Translations under genes and position numbers: made by a program | Notes under the pieces: model-generated | Databases searched by the model: none | The model's input: only the letters and a program-made list of their open reading frames with translations | Told to the model about the DNA's origin: nothing | NCBI RefSeq assembly: GCF_005117025.1 | Contig: NZ_SWCO01000008.1 | Location: 349,429-413,428, forward strand | DNA: 64,000 nt | Reading direction: 5' to 3' | Source: Alteromonas portus | Lineage (GTDB): Bacteria > Pseudomonadota > Gammaproteobacteria > Enterobacterales > Alteromonadaceae | Shown here: positions 52,453 to 61,491 of the stretch, piece by piece | How positions within the stretch are numbered: the stretch's first letter is position 1 | How the letters are laid out: each line of letters opens with the position of its first letter

Positions 52453-55014
52453 TCACACCTTGAACCCAAAAGCTTCGATAGAGCGCTTTAGTAAAGTTGT
52501 GTCGACCGGTTTAGTTAATATGTCCACACCAGATAGTTCATCTGGTAGCTCTATCGCGGCTCCGTAACCCGTGATGAAAAGAAATGGAATGGATAGCTTT
52601 TGTATTTCAATGCCAAGCTGAAAAGTATTTTCATTACCCAAATGAACATCTAGGAACATCATTGAAGGTTTAACTTTGGCCAATGCCGCTCTTGCAGAGC
52701 TAATATCTCCAAAGATATCAATCTTATCTATTCCTAATTTTTTGAGGTGCTTCTTAAGGTCGAGGGAAATGAGTAAGTTGTCTTCAACAATAAAGGCGCT
52801 TGTGAGAATTTTTTCAGCTTTTTTTGAAAGCGCAGTTTGAGGAGTTTTGTCATTAGATCCTTCTCGCTTTTCTAATTCGTGTGCACCCATCTCTATAAAT
52901 TTACTAGGAATTAGAAACTCTGCGTTGAGCCCGCTGACCTTTGCGCTCAATGATGCTTTTCCTTTAAGCTCGTGGGGAATAACGGATTTTATAACTGTCA
53001 TTCCAAACCCTTCTTCGCCTAAACCATGTAACGGTGGCCCACCATGCTCCTCCCATTTGATTGTGCAGCCTCTCTCATCTAATTCCCAGGTTATAGCTAC
53101 TCGGCCATCGTTACTGGTCGCGCTTAAAGCACCGTATTTTGCTGCATTGGTAATCATCTCATGAAATACCAAAACAATGGGTGTCACTGCATAAGGTAAG
53201 ATACGTATATCAGGGCCTTCTATCTTAAAAGACGACTCTTTAATCATGTAGGCTTTGAGCTCGTTATTAAGTAGCTCTTTGAATTTTACACTGTTGTATG
53301 AGGCATGGGTTAGCTGGTCGTGTCCCAGAGCGAGAGCCGATATTCTAGACGATAACGAAACCACAAATTCATCAATATCTTTTTTGTTCTGCGATGTCTG
53401 TCCAATGATCGCGCTGACTAAATTTAAAATATTGCGAACGCGGTGGTTTAACTCACCAATAAGAAGCTCAAGTCTTTTTTTCGCTTCACGTTGCAACAAT
53501 TCTTTCTCGTGCAAATGACGTATAGTTAATTCCATTACACCAAGCCTAATAGATTTGGCGCGTTCGATATCTAGCGTTGTCCACGGCGTCGAGGTAGATT
53601 CATTAGTCTCTACCCACTTATCAAAACTCGCACGTGGCGTAAGCATTTCTTTTCCTTCTTTGAACTCAACGCGTTTTGCAGGGTTACCCGCCCAAGAAAC
53701 TTGTTGAACCACCGAGTTTCTGAAAAGAAAAATATAGTCCATCGGCTGGCTAGAGATCTTCAATGCCAAAACACCTGCTACATTTTCGTCAGCTAACTCT
53801 CCGTCAATATCCGCTAAGTTGTCAAACTGATGGATTTCTTCATCAGGTAGTTCGGCGAGTATGGCTGTGAGCCGCTTAATTTTTCGTGCGCTAAATGCTG
53901 CGCCCGATTTGGTGTATTCACTGCTGAAGATACAACCTATACCGTCAATATCTATCAGCGTTTTAAGCAAAGAGAGTTGTTCTACAATGGCATTATTTAA
54001 CGACTTGCCTAGGGAAAGATTGCTGAGTACTCGGGTAAAAGTAGCATTTGCTTTCTCGCTTACCCTTATACGTTCATTTACCAGTCTTCGCGATAACTCC
54101 AGTGAAAACATTTCTGCGAAAAGTTCCAACTGTGATACTAAACGGGCAGGAATTGCTTTTTCTGTATTGTGGTGACATGCAATTAGCCCCCATAATTCTC
54201 CTTCTACTATGAGCGATATCGACATTGAAGCGCCAACTTGCATATTCTTAAGGTATTGAATATGAACTTCAGAAACCGCCCTTAAACGAGATAGCGAAAG
54301 ATCTACTGCAACGTCATCGCTGTTGCTTGTACCTATAATACGGTGGGTTTCACCATTAACATCAGAAATGGTTCTAATAAGGTTTTTCTTGTAAAGCTGT
54401 CTTGCTTGACGCGGAATATCTGACGCGGGGTAACGCAATCCCAGGAAAGGGGTCATATCGTTTGACATTGACTCTGCAATAACTTCGCCTGAACCGTCGG
54501 ATAAAAACTGGTAAAGCATCACCCTGTCATGACCCGTCGCCGTTCTTACGCTTTCAACCAAACCTTGATAAAGATCTTCAAGCTCAGAAAACATCGACAT
54601 CTGAGCCATTAGCGCTGTGATAACCCCCTCATACTTGCCCGAGTTATCAAGCTTTTCGAATTCAATGATTAAGTGCTCTGCGCTTTGGTGAATACAAAGA
54701 TCGAATTTGTCTTCAGTGTGGGGGATTGAAACAGAATGAAGGTAAGTTGCTTTGCCAAGAATCATTGCTTGGCTCTGCGCCCCTCGTATGGCGTGTACAA
54801 GTTCACGATCGACTAATTCCCACAATGTGTAACCGAGCAGTTGACTGCTCGGTACATCAGCAAAACGGTCTAGGTTTTCTGAGAAATGAGTAACGACTCC
54901 CGCCTTATCGACGATAATCATGAAACCATGGTTTTGTATCCGACCTAGAAGGTGGATCGGTTCTTTATCACATTGATTGACTAATGATGAAAGTTCGCCT
55001 GCTTCATCGTGCAT
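52453..55014 (-). CDS. bphP: Bacteriophytochrome hybrid histidine kinase (PAS-GAF-PHY-HWE kinase-REC)
   Basis: 853 residues. Cys15 in NQCDKEPIHLLGRIQNHG is the biliverdin-attaching Cys of bacteriophytochromes. The GAF domain holds YPASDIPRQARQLY, the PHY domain shows SWAGNP and the tongue motif PRASFDKW. The kinase is of the HWE/HisKA_2 type (ELNHRVRNILNLVSAII, HEMITNAAKYGAL, WEEHGGPP). A C-terminal receiver has its Asp in MMFLDVHLGNE. Predicted red/far-red light sensor that controls the adjacent c-di-GMP enzyme. No haem oxygenase is beside it. ATG at 55014 or GTG at 55032. It lies between ybaB and recR, splitting a usually tight block. Confidence 0.92.
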   Translation of the reverse strand: MHDEAGELSSLVNQCDKEPIHLLGRIQNHGFMIIVDKAGVVTHFSENLDRFADVPSSQLLGYTLWELVDRELVHAIRGAQSQAMILGKATYLHSVSIPHTEDKFDLCIHQSAEHLIIEFEKLDNSGKYEGVITALMAQMSMFSELEDLYQGLVESVRTATGHDRVMLYQFLSDGSGEVIAESMSNDMTPFLGLRYPASDIPRQARQLYKKNLIRTISDVNGETHRIIGTSNSDDVAVDLSLSRLRAVSEVHIQYLKNMQVGASMSISLIVEGELWGLIACHHNTEKAIPARLVSQLELFAEMFSLELSRRLVNERIRVSEKANATFTRVLSNLSLGKSLNNAIVEQLSLLKTLIDIDGIGCIFSSEYTKSGAAFSARKIKRLTAILAELPDEEIHQFDNLADIDGELADENVAGVLALKISSQPMDYIFLFRNSVVQQVSWAGNPAKRVEFKEGKEMLTPRASFDKWVETNESTSTPWTTLDIERAKSIRLGVMELTIRHLHEKELLQREAKKRLELLIGELNHRVRNILNLVSAIIGQTSQNKKDIDEFVVSLSSRISALALGHDQLTHASYNSVKFKELLNNELKAYMIKESSFKIEGPDIRILPYAVTPIVLVFHEMITNAAKYGALSATSNDGRVAITWELDERGCTIKWEEHGGPPLHGLGEEGFGMTVIKSVIPHELKGKASLSAKVSGLNAEFLIPSKFIEMGAHELEKREGSNDKTPQTALSKKAEKILTSAFIVEDNLLISLDLKKHLKKLGIDKIDIFGDISSARAALAKVKPSMMFLDVHLGNENTFQLGIEIQKLSIPFLFITGYGAAIELPDELSGVDILTKPVDTTLLKRSIEAFGFKV

Positions 55015-55437
55015 TATTATTATCCCAACCACTTCATTTTATATGGCGCCTATGAAAACTTGCAGTACTAAGCTTCACGAGAGCCTTTAAGGTAAACTAA
55101 AAAAACATTACAGATAAAATATAGCTTAGGTTCTGGCGAACCTAAACCCTTCATGCATGTTTATTTATATTAGTGTAAATCTAAGCAAACGTGAGTTTTT
55201 TTAGCGTTAGACATGAAGTGGCTTTAAGAATATAGCCATAATCTAATTTAAGCTATTAAGTGTGATGAAATAACTCGTCGAGTGTGCCACTCATTTGAGA
55301 CTTATGACGGAACGATAGACACAAAAAAGCTCTGGTGCAAAACCAGAGCTTTTTGGAGTTTTAGCCCCTTTGCGGCCCCGCTAGCTTTGTAAACTTAAGC
55401 TGATGTATAGTGACGGGCGCTGGGGGCTTAGTGTTTT
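55015..55437. other. Intergenic region between ybaB and the phytochrome gene
   Basis: 423 bp holding the ybaB terminator (55324-55354) and presumably the phytochrome promoter nearer 55060-55200, an AT-rich stretch. No ORF recognised. Confidence 0.45.
55324..55354 (-). terminator. Terminator of dnaX-ybaB
   Basis: Thirteen-base-pair stem AAAAAGCTCTGGT/ACCAGAGCTTTTT with a five-base loop and U-run on the minus strand. It closes the dnaX-ybaB unit before the inserted genes. Confidence 0.88.
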
Positions 55438-55764
55438 TTAAAACGGCATTTTGAAGCCAGGAGGTAGCGGCATTCCGCCTGTCACATCACCCATTTTCTC
55501 TTTGCTAGTTTCTTGAACACGACGTACTGCGTCGTTAAATGCGGCAGCAACTAAATCTTCAACCATATCTTTATCGTCGTCCATCAATGACTCATCGATG
55601 TCCACGCGGCGTACGTTATGGTTGCACGTCATGGTTACTTTGACCATGCCTGCACCCGCTTCACCGGTTACTTCTAATTTAGCTAGGTCGTCTTGTACTT
55701 TTTGCATGCGCTCTTGCATTTGCTGCGCCTGCTTCATGATATTGCCCATTCCACCTTTAAACAT
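55438..55764 (-). CDS. ybaB: YbaB/EbfC nucleoid-associated protein
   Basis: 108 residues, small DNA-binding dimer. [20 protein letters not shown] and the [20 protein letters not shown] block are typical, and it ends in a flexible [13 protein letters not shown] tail. 38 bp after dnaX. recR, normally next, lies 6.6 kb further on. Confidence 0.95.
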   Translation of the reverse strand: MFKGGMGNIMKQAQQMQERMQKVQDDLAKLEVTGEAGAGMVKVTMTCNHNVRRVDIDESLMDDDKDMVEDLVAAAFNDAVRRVQETSKEKMGDVTGGMPLPPGFKMPF

Positions 55765-55802
55765 AATTTTTGTCTCGCTTCGTTTTGGTGTTAATAATTC
55801 TG

Positions 55803-58800
55803 CTATCGCGCTTTAACCGAATCGGTTAGCACTGACGCATCGAAAGTCGATAGCAATGCTTGAATTGTATCGTCGGTTTTAATCACCGAATGTGCATGCG
55901 CATGGCGCATGGCCTGAATTTCTTGTTGTAACGCAAAAGGTGTAGATTTTGGTTCACCTAACGTGATATTTACTTCAACGTTTTCACCCAACCCATGATG
56001 GATTGCATCAACCAATTGCTTTTTAGCACTGTCATTTAATAAATGCGTCTGACTGTGGTCAATTTCAAGGGACACTTGATTACCATCTCGAGAAAATGAT
56101 GCGTGCAGCACCAATTGCTTAAGTAAGCCAGCAACTGGAATTTGCTCAACTAGGTTGCTCCATTCGTCAATTTGGCTAGCGTGAGTTAATTTACTTCCGT
56201 CATTTAAGTACGCTTTTAACTGCCCGTCATAGGTACTGCTCAGCGGCGTATCAAAGTTTAGAGCATCCCTTGCGAACGACCGTTCTCCCGCACTTTCCAT
56301 CTGCTCTGGGGCACTGTCATGATTGGAGCTGCTATCAGAGAACGCTTCAACATAATCAGCATCTTCAACGTGTTGAGGTGGTTGATTATCGTAGTCAGTA
56401 GCCCAAGGGGGCATATCTTCAACAGGTATTAGCGAGTTAGGTTGCGCCTCTGCTTCATCATTTGAAAAAGGCATATCCTCTTCAAATTCATCTAAAGTGA
56501 AATCGCTTGTGGCGTTTGCGCTATCATGATTGTTTTCTGATTCGCTAGTTCGCATAGCGTCAGAAGAGTAAGCCTGAGAGCTATCTAAAGATGAGCCTGA
56601 ATTTGCACTTTGTTGAGGCTCTCCATCGCATGCAGTGGCATTGTCTTTATACTCTGAATTGCTGTCGATAGGCTCAGGGTTATAGCCTACAGTCTCAGCG
56701 CCACTATTTACAGGCTCAAGGCTGTCCCCATTACTAACAGGGTTTAAATCGCCAGTCTTAATTTCGTTATCAGCACCATTATCGTCACTCTCGCTAATTC
56801 CATTTGCAGCTTGTGCTGTACTCAAAGCCTCGGCTTTACTTCTGGTAAAGCGCGCTTGAATATCACTTGCACTTTCGATCTTAGTATTTGCTGCGCTGGT
56901 ACTTTTTGCTTCTGCGTCTTGTGCTTTTCTTTGCTTTAACTTCTGACGAAGTGCCAACATATCAGCCGTAGAAGTAAGCTGCTCTTCGGCGGTTAATGAG
57001 GACGGTTCGTTCTCGCGTAACAACGACTCGCTGTTTTTATCAGAGCCTTCAGCGTCATAGGAGCCCTCAGCGTTATGAGAGCCCTCAGCGTTATGAAAAC
57101 CTTCAGCGCTTTGAAAACCGTCAAAACCTAAAGAGCCATCATCTTCTGACGAAAGTGGCATATCGTCCATGTACGCATCTAACGGAGGTTCATCGAAATG
57201 TTGCGCGGCTTCGTTATGGGACGCGCTGACTTCATCAGGCGTTGGTTCGATCTCTGCGGTAACGCTTTCTGCTTTTATCGCAGTGTTTTCTACGGGTAAT
57301 TCTTCAATAGACGAAGTCGGTACTTGGTTTTCTAATTCACTACCATGTGCAGCATCACGCTCAAGTGCTGTTCTTTGAGTCGTCGTTGTACCCGACTCTA
57401 CTTGAGGTAGCGCCGATCGAGTGTCATTTTCACTCAACGCGTTTTCATCAACAGTTGCTTGTTCCTGCTTTTGCTGTGATTCAAATGGAGACGTCGATTG
57501 AGGCTGTTCTTGCTGCTCTTTTTCGATTATTGATGGAGCAAGTGCATCAGGGGTAGATGCCGCACTTTCTAACGACGGTTCAGAGGTAGATTCAACCGAT
57601 AGATGTGAAGGCGTCGCCTCCTGCACCTTGGTTGCAGAAGTTTCGCTTAACGGCGCTTCCTCCTGCTTACCGACGTTTCCCGGGCCACCACTGGAAGAAG
57701 CATGTTCGACAGGTAAACTATGCTCACTCCTCCCGTTTTCAATCTCACTTGCGGTGTCGTCGATGGGGTTGTTTGGAGCAAACGACATCATACGCATCAA
57801 TGTCATTTCAAACGCACTTTTTCCATCAGCAGCAAAAGGTAAGTCTTTTCTTCCTTGCAGTGCAATCTGATAAAGCAACTGCACTTGCTCAGCTGGAATA
57901 GTTTTCGCTAATTGAAATATCGCTTTAGCGGATGTGGTTTCTAGCTTACATGCTTCAGGCACCCATTGCGTTAACGCTATTTGGTGCAGCAGGCTAGCCA
58001 ATTCGCTGTGTACGTTGTCATAATCGGGGGCTTGCTCTGCGATGTCATTGACCAACTGCAATACATCAACAGGACTTTTACTTACCACAGCATGAACCAC
58101 TTTAAGCAACTGGTTCTTGTCCATCAGCCCCAGCATATCGGTTACCACCGATGCCAGCACTTGATTTCCACCTTGCGCAATCGCTTGGTCAGTTAAACTC
58201 AGCGCGTCACGCATACTGCCTTGGGCGGCTCTTGCCAAAAGCGCTAGCGCTTGTGGCTCAAAAGGCAGCTGTTCATGCTCTAAAATATGCTGCAGCTGTC
58301 CAACAATCTGCTCCCGAGACATGGCTTTCAAGTTAAACTGCAAGCAACGGGATAAGATGGTTATCGGAAGCTTTTGAGGATCGGTGGTCGCAAGCAAAAA
58401 CTTAACGTGTGGAGGTGGCTCTTCCAGCGTTTTTAACAGCGCATTAAAGCTGTGTTTTGAAAGCATGTGTACCTCATCGATAAGGTACACTTTGTAACGT
58501 CCGCGAGTCGGTTTGTATTGCACGTTATCAAGAAGCTCGCGAGTATCCTCAACTTTGGTTCTTGATGCAGCGTCAATCTCTAACAAATCAACGTAGTTGC
58601 CCTGCTCTATCTCTTTACAGGTGTTACATTGACCACAAGGGTTAGCCCCTTGTCCTTCTTCGCAGTTAAGGCTTTTCGAAAAAATACGTGCAATGGTGGT
58701 TTTACCTACCCCTCGCGTACCCGTAAACAGATAAGCGTGGTGTAGACGGTCGTTATCCAAGGCATTTGAAATGGCAGAGACAACATGTTCCTGACCCACA

Positions 58801-58853
58801 AGTTCACTGAACTTGCCTGGTCGCCACTTCCTTGCTAGTACCTGATAACTCAT
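55803..58853 (-). CDS. dnaX: DNA polymerase III subunit tau (DnaX), unusually long
   Basis: 1016 residues versus about 640 in E. coli. The AAA+ clamp-loader core (about 1-360) is complete: Walker [10 protein letters not shown], zinc cluster [20 protein letters not shown], sensor SRC. The C-terminal tau domain (about 865-1016) that binds the polymerase is also recognisable. Between them is a roughly 500-residue acidic Ser/Glu/Asp/Gln-rich low-complexity region, including four tandem 6-residue AEG-type repeats (about 580-604) from an 18-bp DNA repeat. I saw no clear A AAA AAG slippery site for a shorter gamma product. Confidence 0.93.
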   Translation of the reverse strand: MSYQVLARKWRPGKFSELVGQEHVVSAISNALDNDRLHHAYLFTGTRGVGKTTIARIFSKSLNCEEGQGANPCGQCNTCKEIEQGNYVDLLEIDAASRTKVEDTRELLDNVQYKPTRGRYKVYLIDEVHMLSKHSFNALLKTLEEPPPHVKFLLATTDPQKLPITILSRCLQFNLKAMSREQIVGQLQHILEHEQLPFEPQALALLARAAQGSMRDALSLTDQAIAQGGNQVLASVVTDMLGLMDKNQLLKVVHAVVSKSPVDVLQLVNDIAEQAPDYDNVHSELASLLHQIALTQWVPEACKLETTSAKAIFQLAKTIPAEQVQLLYQIALQGRKDLPFAADGKSAFEMTLMRMMSFAPNNPIDDTASEIENGRSEHSLPVEHASSSGGPGNVGKQEEAPLSETSATKVQEATPSHLSVESTSEPSLESAASTPDALAPSIIEKEQQEQPQSTSPFESQQKQEQATVDENALSENDTRSALPQVESGTTTTQRTALERDAAHGSELENQVPTSSIEELPVENTAIKAESVTAEIEPTPDEVSASHNEAAQHFDEPPLDAYMDDMPLSSEDDGSLGFDGFQSAEGFHNAEGSHNAEGSYDAEGSDKNSESLLRENEPSSLTAEEQLTSTADMLALRQKLKQRKAQDAEAKSTSAANTKIESASDIQARFTRSKAEALSTAQAANGISESDDNGADNEIKTGDLNPVSNGDSLEPVNSGAETVGYNPEPIDSNSEYKDNATACDGEPQQSANSGSSLDSSQAYSSDAMRTSESENNHDSANATSDFTLDEFEEDMPFSNDEAEAQPNSLIPVEDMPPWATDYDNQPPQHVEDADYVEAFSDSSSNHDSAPEQMESAGERSFARDALNFDTPLSSTYDGQLKAYLNDGSKLTHASQIDEWSNLVEQIPVAGLLKQLVLHASFSRDGNQVSLEIDHSQTHLLNDSAKKQLVDAIHHGLGENVEVNITLGEPKSTPFALQQEIQAMRHAHAHSVIKTDDTIQALLSTFDASVLTDSVKAR
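57043..57114 (-). repeat. 18-bp tandem repeat inside dnaX linker
   Basis: Four in-phase units of 18 bp, two identical (57061-57078 and 57079-57096) and two diverged, encoding AEGS/F-x-x hexapeptides. Length is a multiple of three, so gain or loss of a unit would keep the frame. Confidence 0.85.
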
Positions 58854-58894
58854 TATTACGTATTTCGCCTTTTGCTAATTATGCTTTATAGCGA

Positions 58895-59431
58895 TTATTC
58901 GCCTTCAAACTCACAAATAGAGTAGCTTTCTATATCGAGCGTACTCAATTTCGTTTCGCCACCTAGGTCCGGTAAATTAATAACAAAACCTGCATGGTTT
59001 ACTTCACCGCCTAATGAACGGATTAGTTTCGCAGAAGCGGCTATCGTTCCACCTGTTGCAAGTAAATCGTCAATAAGAAGCACTTTATCACCGGGCTCAA
59101 TGGCATCTTTATGGATTTCCAATGTATCCGTGCCGTATTCAAGCTCGTAGCTTTCGCTAACTACTTCACGAGGAAGTTTGTTGGGTTTTCTCACTGGTAC
59201 GAAGCCAATACCCATTTCGATGGCCAATGGCGCACCAAACAGGAACCCGCGCGCTTCAGTACCTGCGATCTTGGTAAATCCCATACCCTGATACTTTTCT
59301 ACAAGTAACGAGATACAGCTACTAAATGCTTTGTGATCTTCTAAAACGCTGGTCACATCTCTAAATAAAATACCTGGCTTTGGATAGTCAGGTACGGTTT
59401 TCACTACTGATTTAATATATTCTGCAGTCAC
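58895..59431 (-). CDS. apt: Adenine phosphoribosyltransferase
   Basis: Adenine salvage: adenine + PRPP to AMP. 178 residues. [28 protein letters not shown] and the PRPP loop [13 protein letters not shown] are complete. Start is a GTG after AAGG. Upstream of dnaX on the same strand, as in E. coli. Confidence 0.95.
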   Translation of the reverse strand: MTAEYIKSVVKTVPDYPKPGILFRDVTSVLEDHKAFSSCISLLVEKYQGMGFTKIAGTEARGFLFGAPLAIEMGIGFVPVRKPNKLPREVVSESYELEYGTDTLEIHKDAIEPGDKVLLIDDLLATGGTIAASAKLIRSLGGEVNHAGFVINLPDLGGETKLSTLDIESYSICEFEGE

Positions 59432-59453
59432 AATTATGCCTTGAATGTCTGCG

Positions 59454-59576
59454 TTATAACCAGAAGGTGAACCAGCCGGCGATGATATGCATCAACGGGA
59501 ACGCGATTAGAGTTACTAGCGATGCTAGAAAGTACCACTTGTTATAGACTTCTTTGAAATCTGAATTGTCAGCCAT
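59454..59576 (-). CDS. 40-residue membrane miniprotein
   Basis: Short [23 protein letters not shown] followed by a hydrophobic stretch and an aromatic end WFTFWL. A hydrophilic 13-residue N-terminus then one membrane helix. AGGTAG lies ahead of the ATG, and it ends 22 bp before the apt start on the same strand, so it is probably cotranscribed. No family recognised; too short for routine calling. Confidence 0.6.
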   Translation of the reverse strand: MADNSDFKEVYNKWYFLASLVTLIAFPLMHIIAGWFTFWL

Positions 59577-59729
59577 TTGCACTACCTAAACAATTTTGTG
59601 AACAAAAAAATGGTGCTAAATGTTAATCGAAAGCAAGCCTGATTGACAGCGCTAATATGACCGATCGCTCACTTTCAGACCAGATCTCGGCGAAAGTTTA
59701 ATATAACGCAGGTAAATAGTAATAGTTAG

Positions 59730-60494
59730 CTAGGATAAGGGAAGCAATATTCCTTTTTGCAACATGTCTGTTAGGGTCTGGTTCATACCATTTACGAGCA
59801 CGTTTGAAGGTATTTGGGGAAGTTGTTGGCACAACGACTCCGCTAATTGTTCAACTTCCATTCCCTTTTCATTTTGTTCCAATGTGTTAATTAAAATAGC
59901 CGTCACTGGATTAACATGAGTAAATTGAACGTCAAACTCTCGGTCTCTATAAACTATATAAAACTGCTGTTCTTGGGCAGGTTGCTCTGGGATATAATCC
60001 TCACCAATTAAATGGACTTCAAACTGATATGCTGCCAACGAGGCATACGGTGACACCCTGATAGCGGTAATATTGTCTTCTTGTTGATAGAATTCAACGC
60101 TGTCTTCGTTTTTTCTAATACTGACGTCAAGCTCAAGCCACTCATAGTGAGCAAGCTCCGCAGCAAAGTCAGGAAGCGTAATATCGAAGTTTGGCTGTGT
60201 TGAAAGGTACTCAACGAACTCTTTACTTATTTCAGCAAAATAAGGAGAGCGGCATTCGTGCTCAATAAAAAACTGACGCACAATACTCTCCCATCCTTTT
60301 TCACCATACTGTTTTACTACGATGGACTTCAGAACTGGAAAACCCGTACTCACAAAATTGTCGATGTTATTAAAAAACAGGGATTGATAGATTTTCATCC
60401 GGCGAATGTGATCAGCGTCGGCATCACAAAATGTCTGTGGGTCTTTGATCGCATCAACAAACGTTTTTTGAGTGTTTTGAAATGACTGAGTCAC
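59730..60494 (-). CDS. hvfC: HvfC/BufC family RiPP partner protein (DUF2063)
   Basis: 254 residues. N-terminal DUF2063 domain (about 1-100; FVDAIKDP, RRMKIYQSLFFNNIDNFV, GFPVLKSIV) once labelled a putative DNA-binding domain, then a second domain with VSPYASLAAYQFEVH and VNPVTAILINTL. Known partners of DUF692 enzymes in the HvfABC/bufferin pathway, where they form a complex that recognises the precursor leader. GTG start overlaps the hvfB stop (GTGA), so the two are made together. No DoxX gene follows; after it comes only an unrelated miniprotein and apt. Confidence 0.85.
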   Translation of the reverse strand: MTQSFQNTQKTFVDAIKDPQTFCDADADHIRRMKIYQSLFFNNIDNFVSTGFPVLKSIVVKQYGEKGWESIVRQFFIEHECRSPYFAEISKEFVEYLSTQPNFDITLPDFAAELAHYEWLELDVSIRKNEDSVEFYQQEDNITAIRVSPYASLAAYQFEVHLIGEDYIPEQPAQEQQFYIVYRDREFDVQFTHVNPVTAILINTLEQNEKGMEVEQLAESLCQQLPQIPSNVLVNGMNQTLTDMLQKGILLPLS

Positions 60495-61342
60495 GCGACA
60501 CTTCCTTTAACGTTTGACACTACACCAGCTTCGCATTTTGCTTGAATTTGCTTAATTTTCTTCACCTCCGCCAATAATTCGCTTAAAGGTGGAATATTAA
60601 AATCACGCTCTAGCAAAGTCGGAAATACGCCGTGAGTAAGGTAAGCATGCTCCAACAGCGCCCAAACTGGCTCAATCACATCAGCCCCGTGAGTATCAAC
60701 TTTCAAATCCTCTGCTTCATCATAATGACCAGCAATATGGCCATACACAATTTTGTCTGAGGGTAAGCCGTTAATAAACGCTTTCGCATCGTATTTATGA
60801 TTAATACTGTTGACGTAAACATTGTTTACGTCCAGAAGCATTTTGCAACCTGACTCTTGTAGTATGCTCTTGGTAAATTCAAGCTCATCCATCTCTTGGC
60901 CTGGCGCAATGTAATAAGAAACATTCTCTAAGACTAGCGGCCGTTCAATGATATCTTGAACTTGAACAATTCGAGATACTACGTGCTTAATTGCGTCTTC
61001 AGTAAAAGGAATTGGCATCAGATCGTACATATGACCGTTGCCAGAACAAAAGCTTAAGTGCTCGCTATACAATGCAATGTTGTTTGCATCCAAAAATCGC
61101 TTAACGGTTTTTACAAACTCAACATCTAGTTTGTCGCTACTTCCGATAGACAAAGATAAACCATGCGTTGTAAAGGGAGCTTGCGAAGACGCTTGCTGAA
61201 ATTGTTCTTGGTATTTCCCACCAAGTGGGATCCAATTTTCTGGGGCTACTTCCCAAAAATCGACCTCAGATGGCAATGTAGGCAAAAGCGCTTTAAGCAT
61301 TTCCCGACGAAATCCAAGACCCGCGCCACAGATGTTTTTCAT
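60491..61342 (-). CDS. hvfB: HvfB/BufB multinuclear iron-dependent oxidase (DUF692/MNIO)
   Basis: 283 residues, TIM-barrel DUF692 enzyme. Starts CGAGLGFRREML; metal-binding His/Glu/Asp residues are seen in THGLSLSIGS, YSEHLSF, LENVSYY, LLDVNNVYVNSINH, GHIAGHYDEAED and VDTHGADV. MNIO enzymes use two or three irons to oxidise Cys residues in a precursor peptide, and EGKCG-type precursors are converted to Cys-derived heterocycles. Placed between the EGKCG precursor and DUF2063 partner, so that is the predicted job. A GGGGA ribosome site precedes ATG. Confidence 0.9.
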   Translation of the reverse strand: MKNICGAGLGFRREMLKALLPTLPSEVDFWEVAPENWIPLGGKYQEQFQQASSQAPFTTHGLSLSIGSSDKLDVEFVKTVKRFLDANNIALYSEHLSFCSGNGHMYDLMPIPFTEDAIKHVVSRIVQVQDIIERPLVLENVSYYIAPGQEMDELEFTKSILQESGCKMLLDVNNVYVNSINHKYDAKAFINGLPSDKIVYGHIAGHYDEAEDLKVDTHGADVIEPVWALLEHAYLTHGVFPTLLERDFNIPPLSELLAEVKKIKQIQAKCEAGVVSNVKGSVA

Positions 61343-61394
61343 ATCTTCCCCTTTACCGCATGGGATTGCACAATATCAACGCACGTTACTAGAC

Positions 61395-61425
61395 AAAAAA
61401 GGCCATCATTCGACAGCCATTTTTT
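61395..61425 (-). terminator. Possible partial terminator between hvfA and hvfB
   Basis: On the minus strand AAAAAA-(U)-GGC pairs with GCC-UUUUUU around a 12-base loop, ending in six U. It lies 67 bp beyond the precursor stop and 53 bp before hvfB. Weak GC content suggests attenuation rather than full stop, which would give more precursor than enzyme. Confidence 0.5.
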
Positions 61426-61438
61426 GCTAAGCGTAACT

Positions 61439-61473
61439 CGTGTAGCCTTCATCATTCTTTTTCAAGCTACACG
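61439..61473 (-). repeat. Hairpin in the hvfA-hvfB spacer
   Basis: Perfect 8-bp stem CGTGTAGC/GCTACACG with a 19-base loop, just past the hvfA stop. No U-run directly after it. Could protect the hvfA mRNA 3' end. Confidence 0.5.
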
Positions 61474-61491
61474 ATGTTTTTTGAATGGCAG

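Noticed and set aside
57507..57830. Programmed -1 frameshift site in dnaX
   Set aside because: A-runs followed by G occur here (for example GGAAAAAG) but have fewer than six A or are in the wrong phase, and no clear downstream stem was seen.
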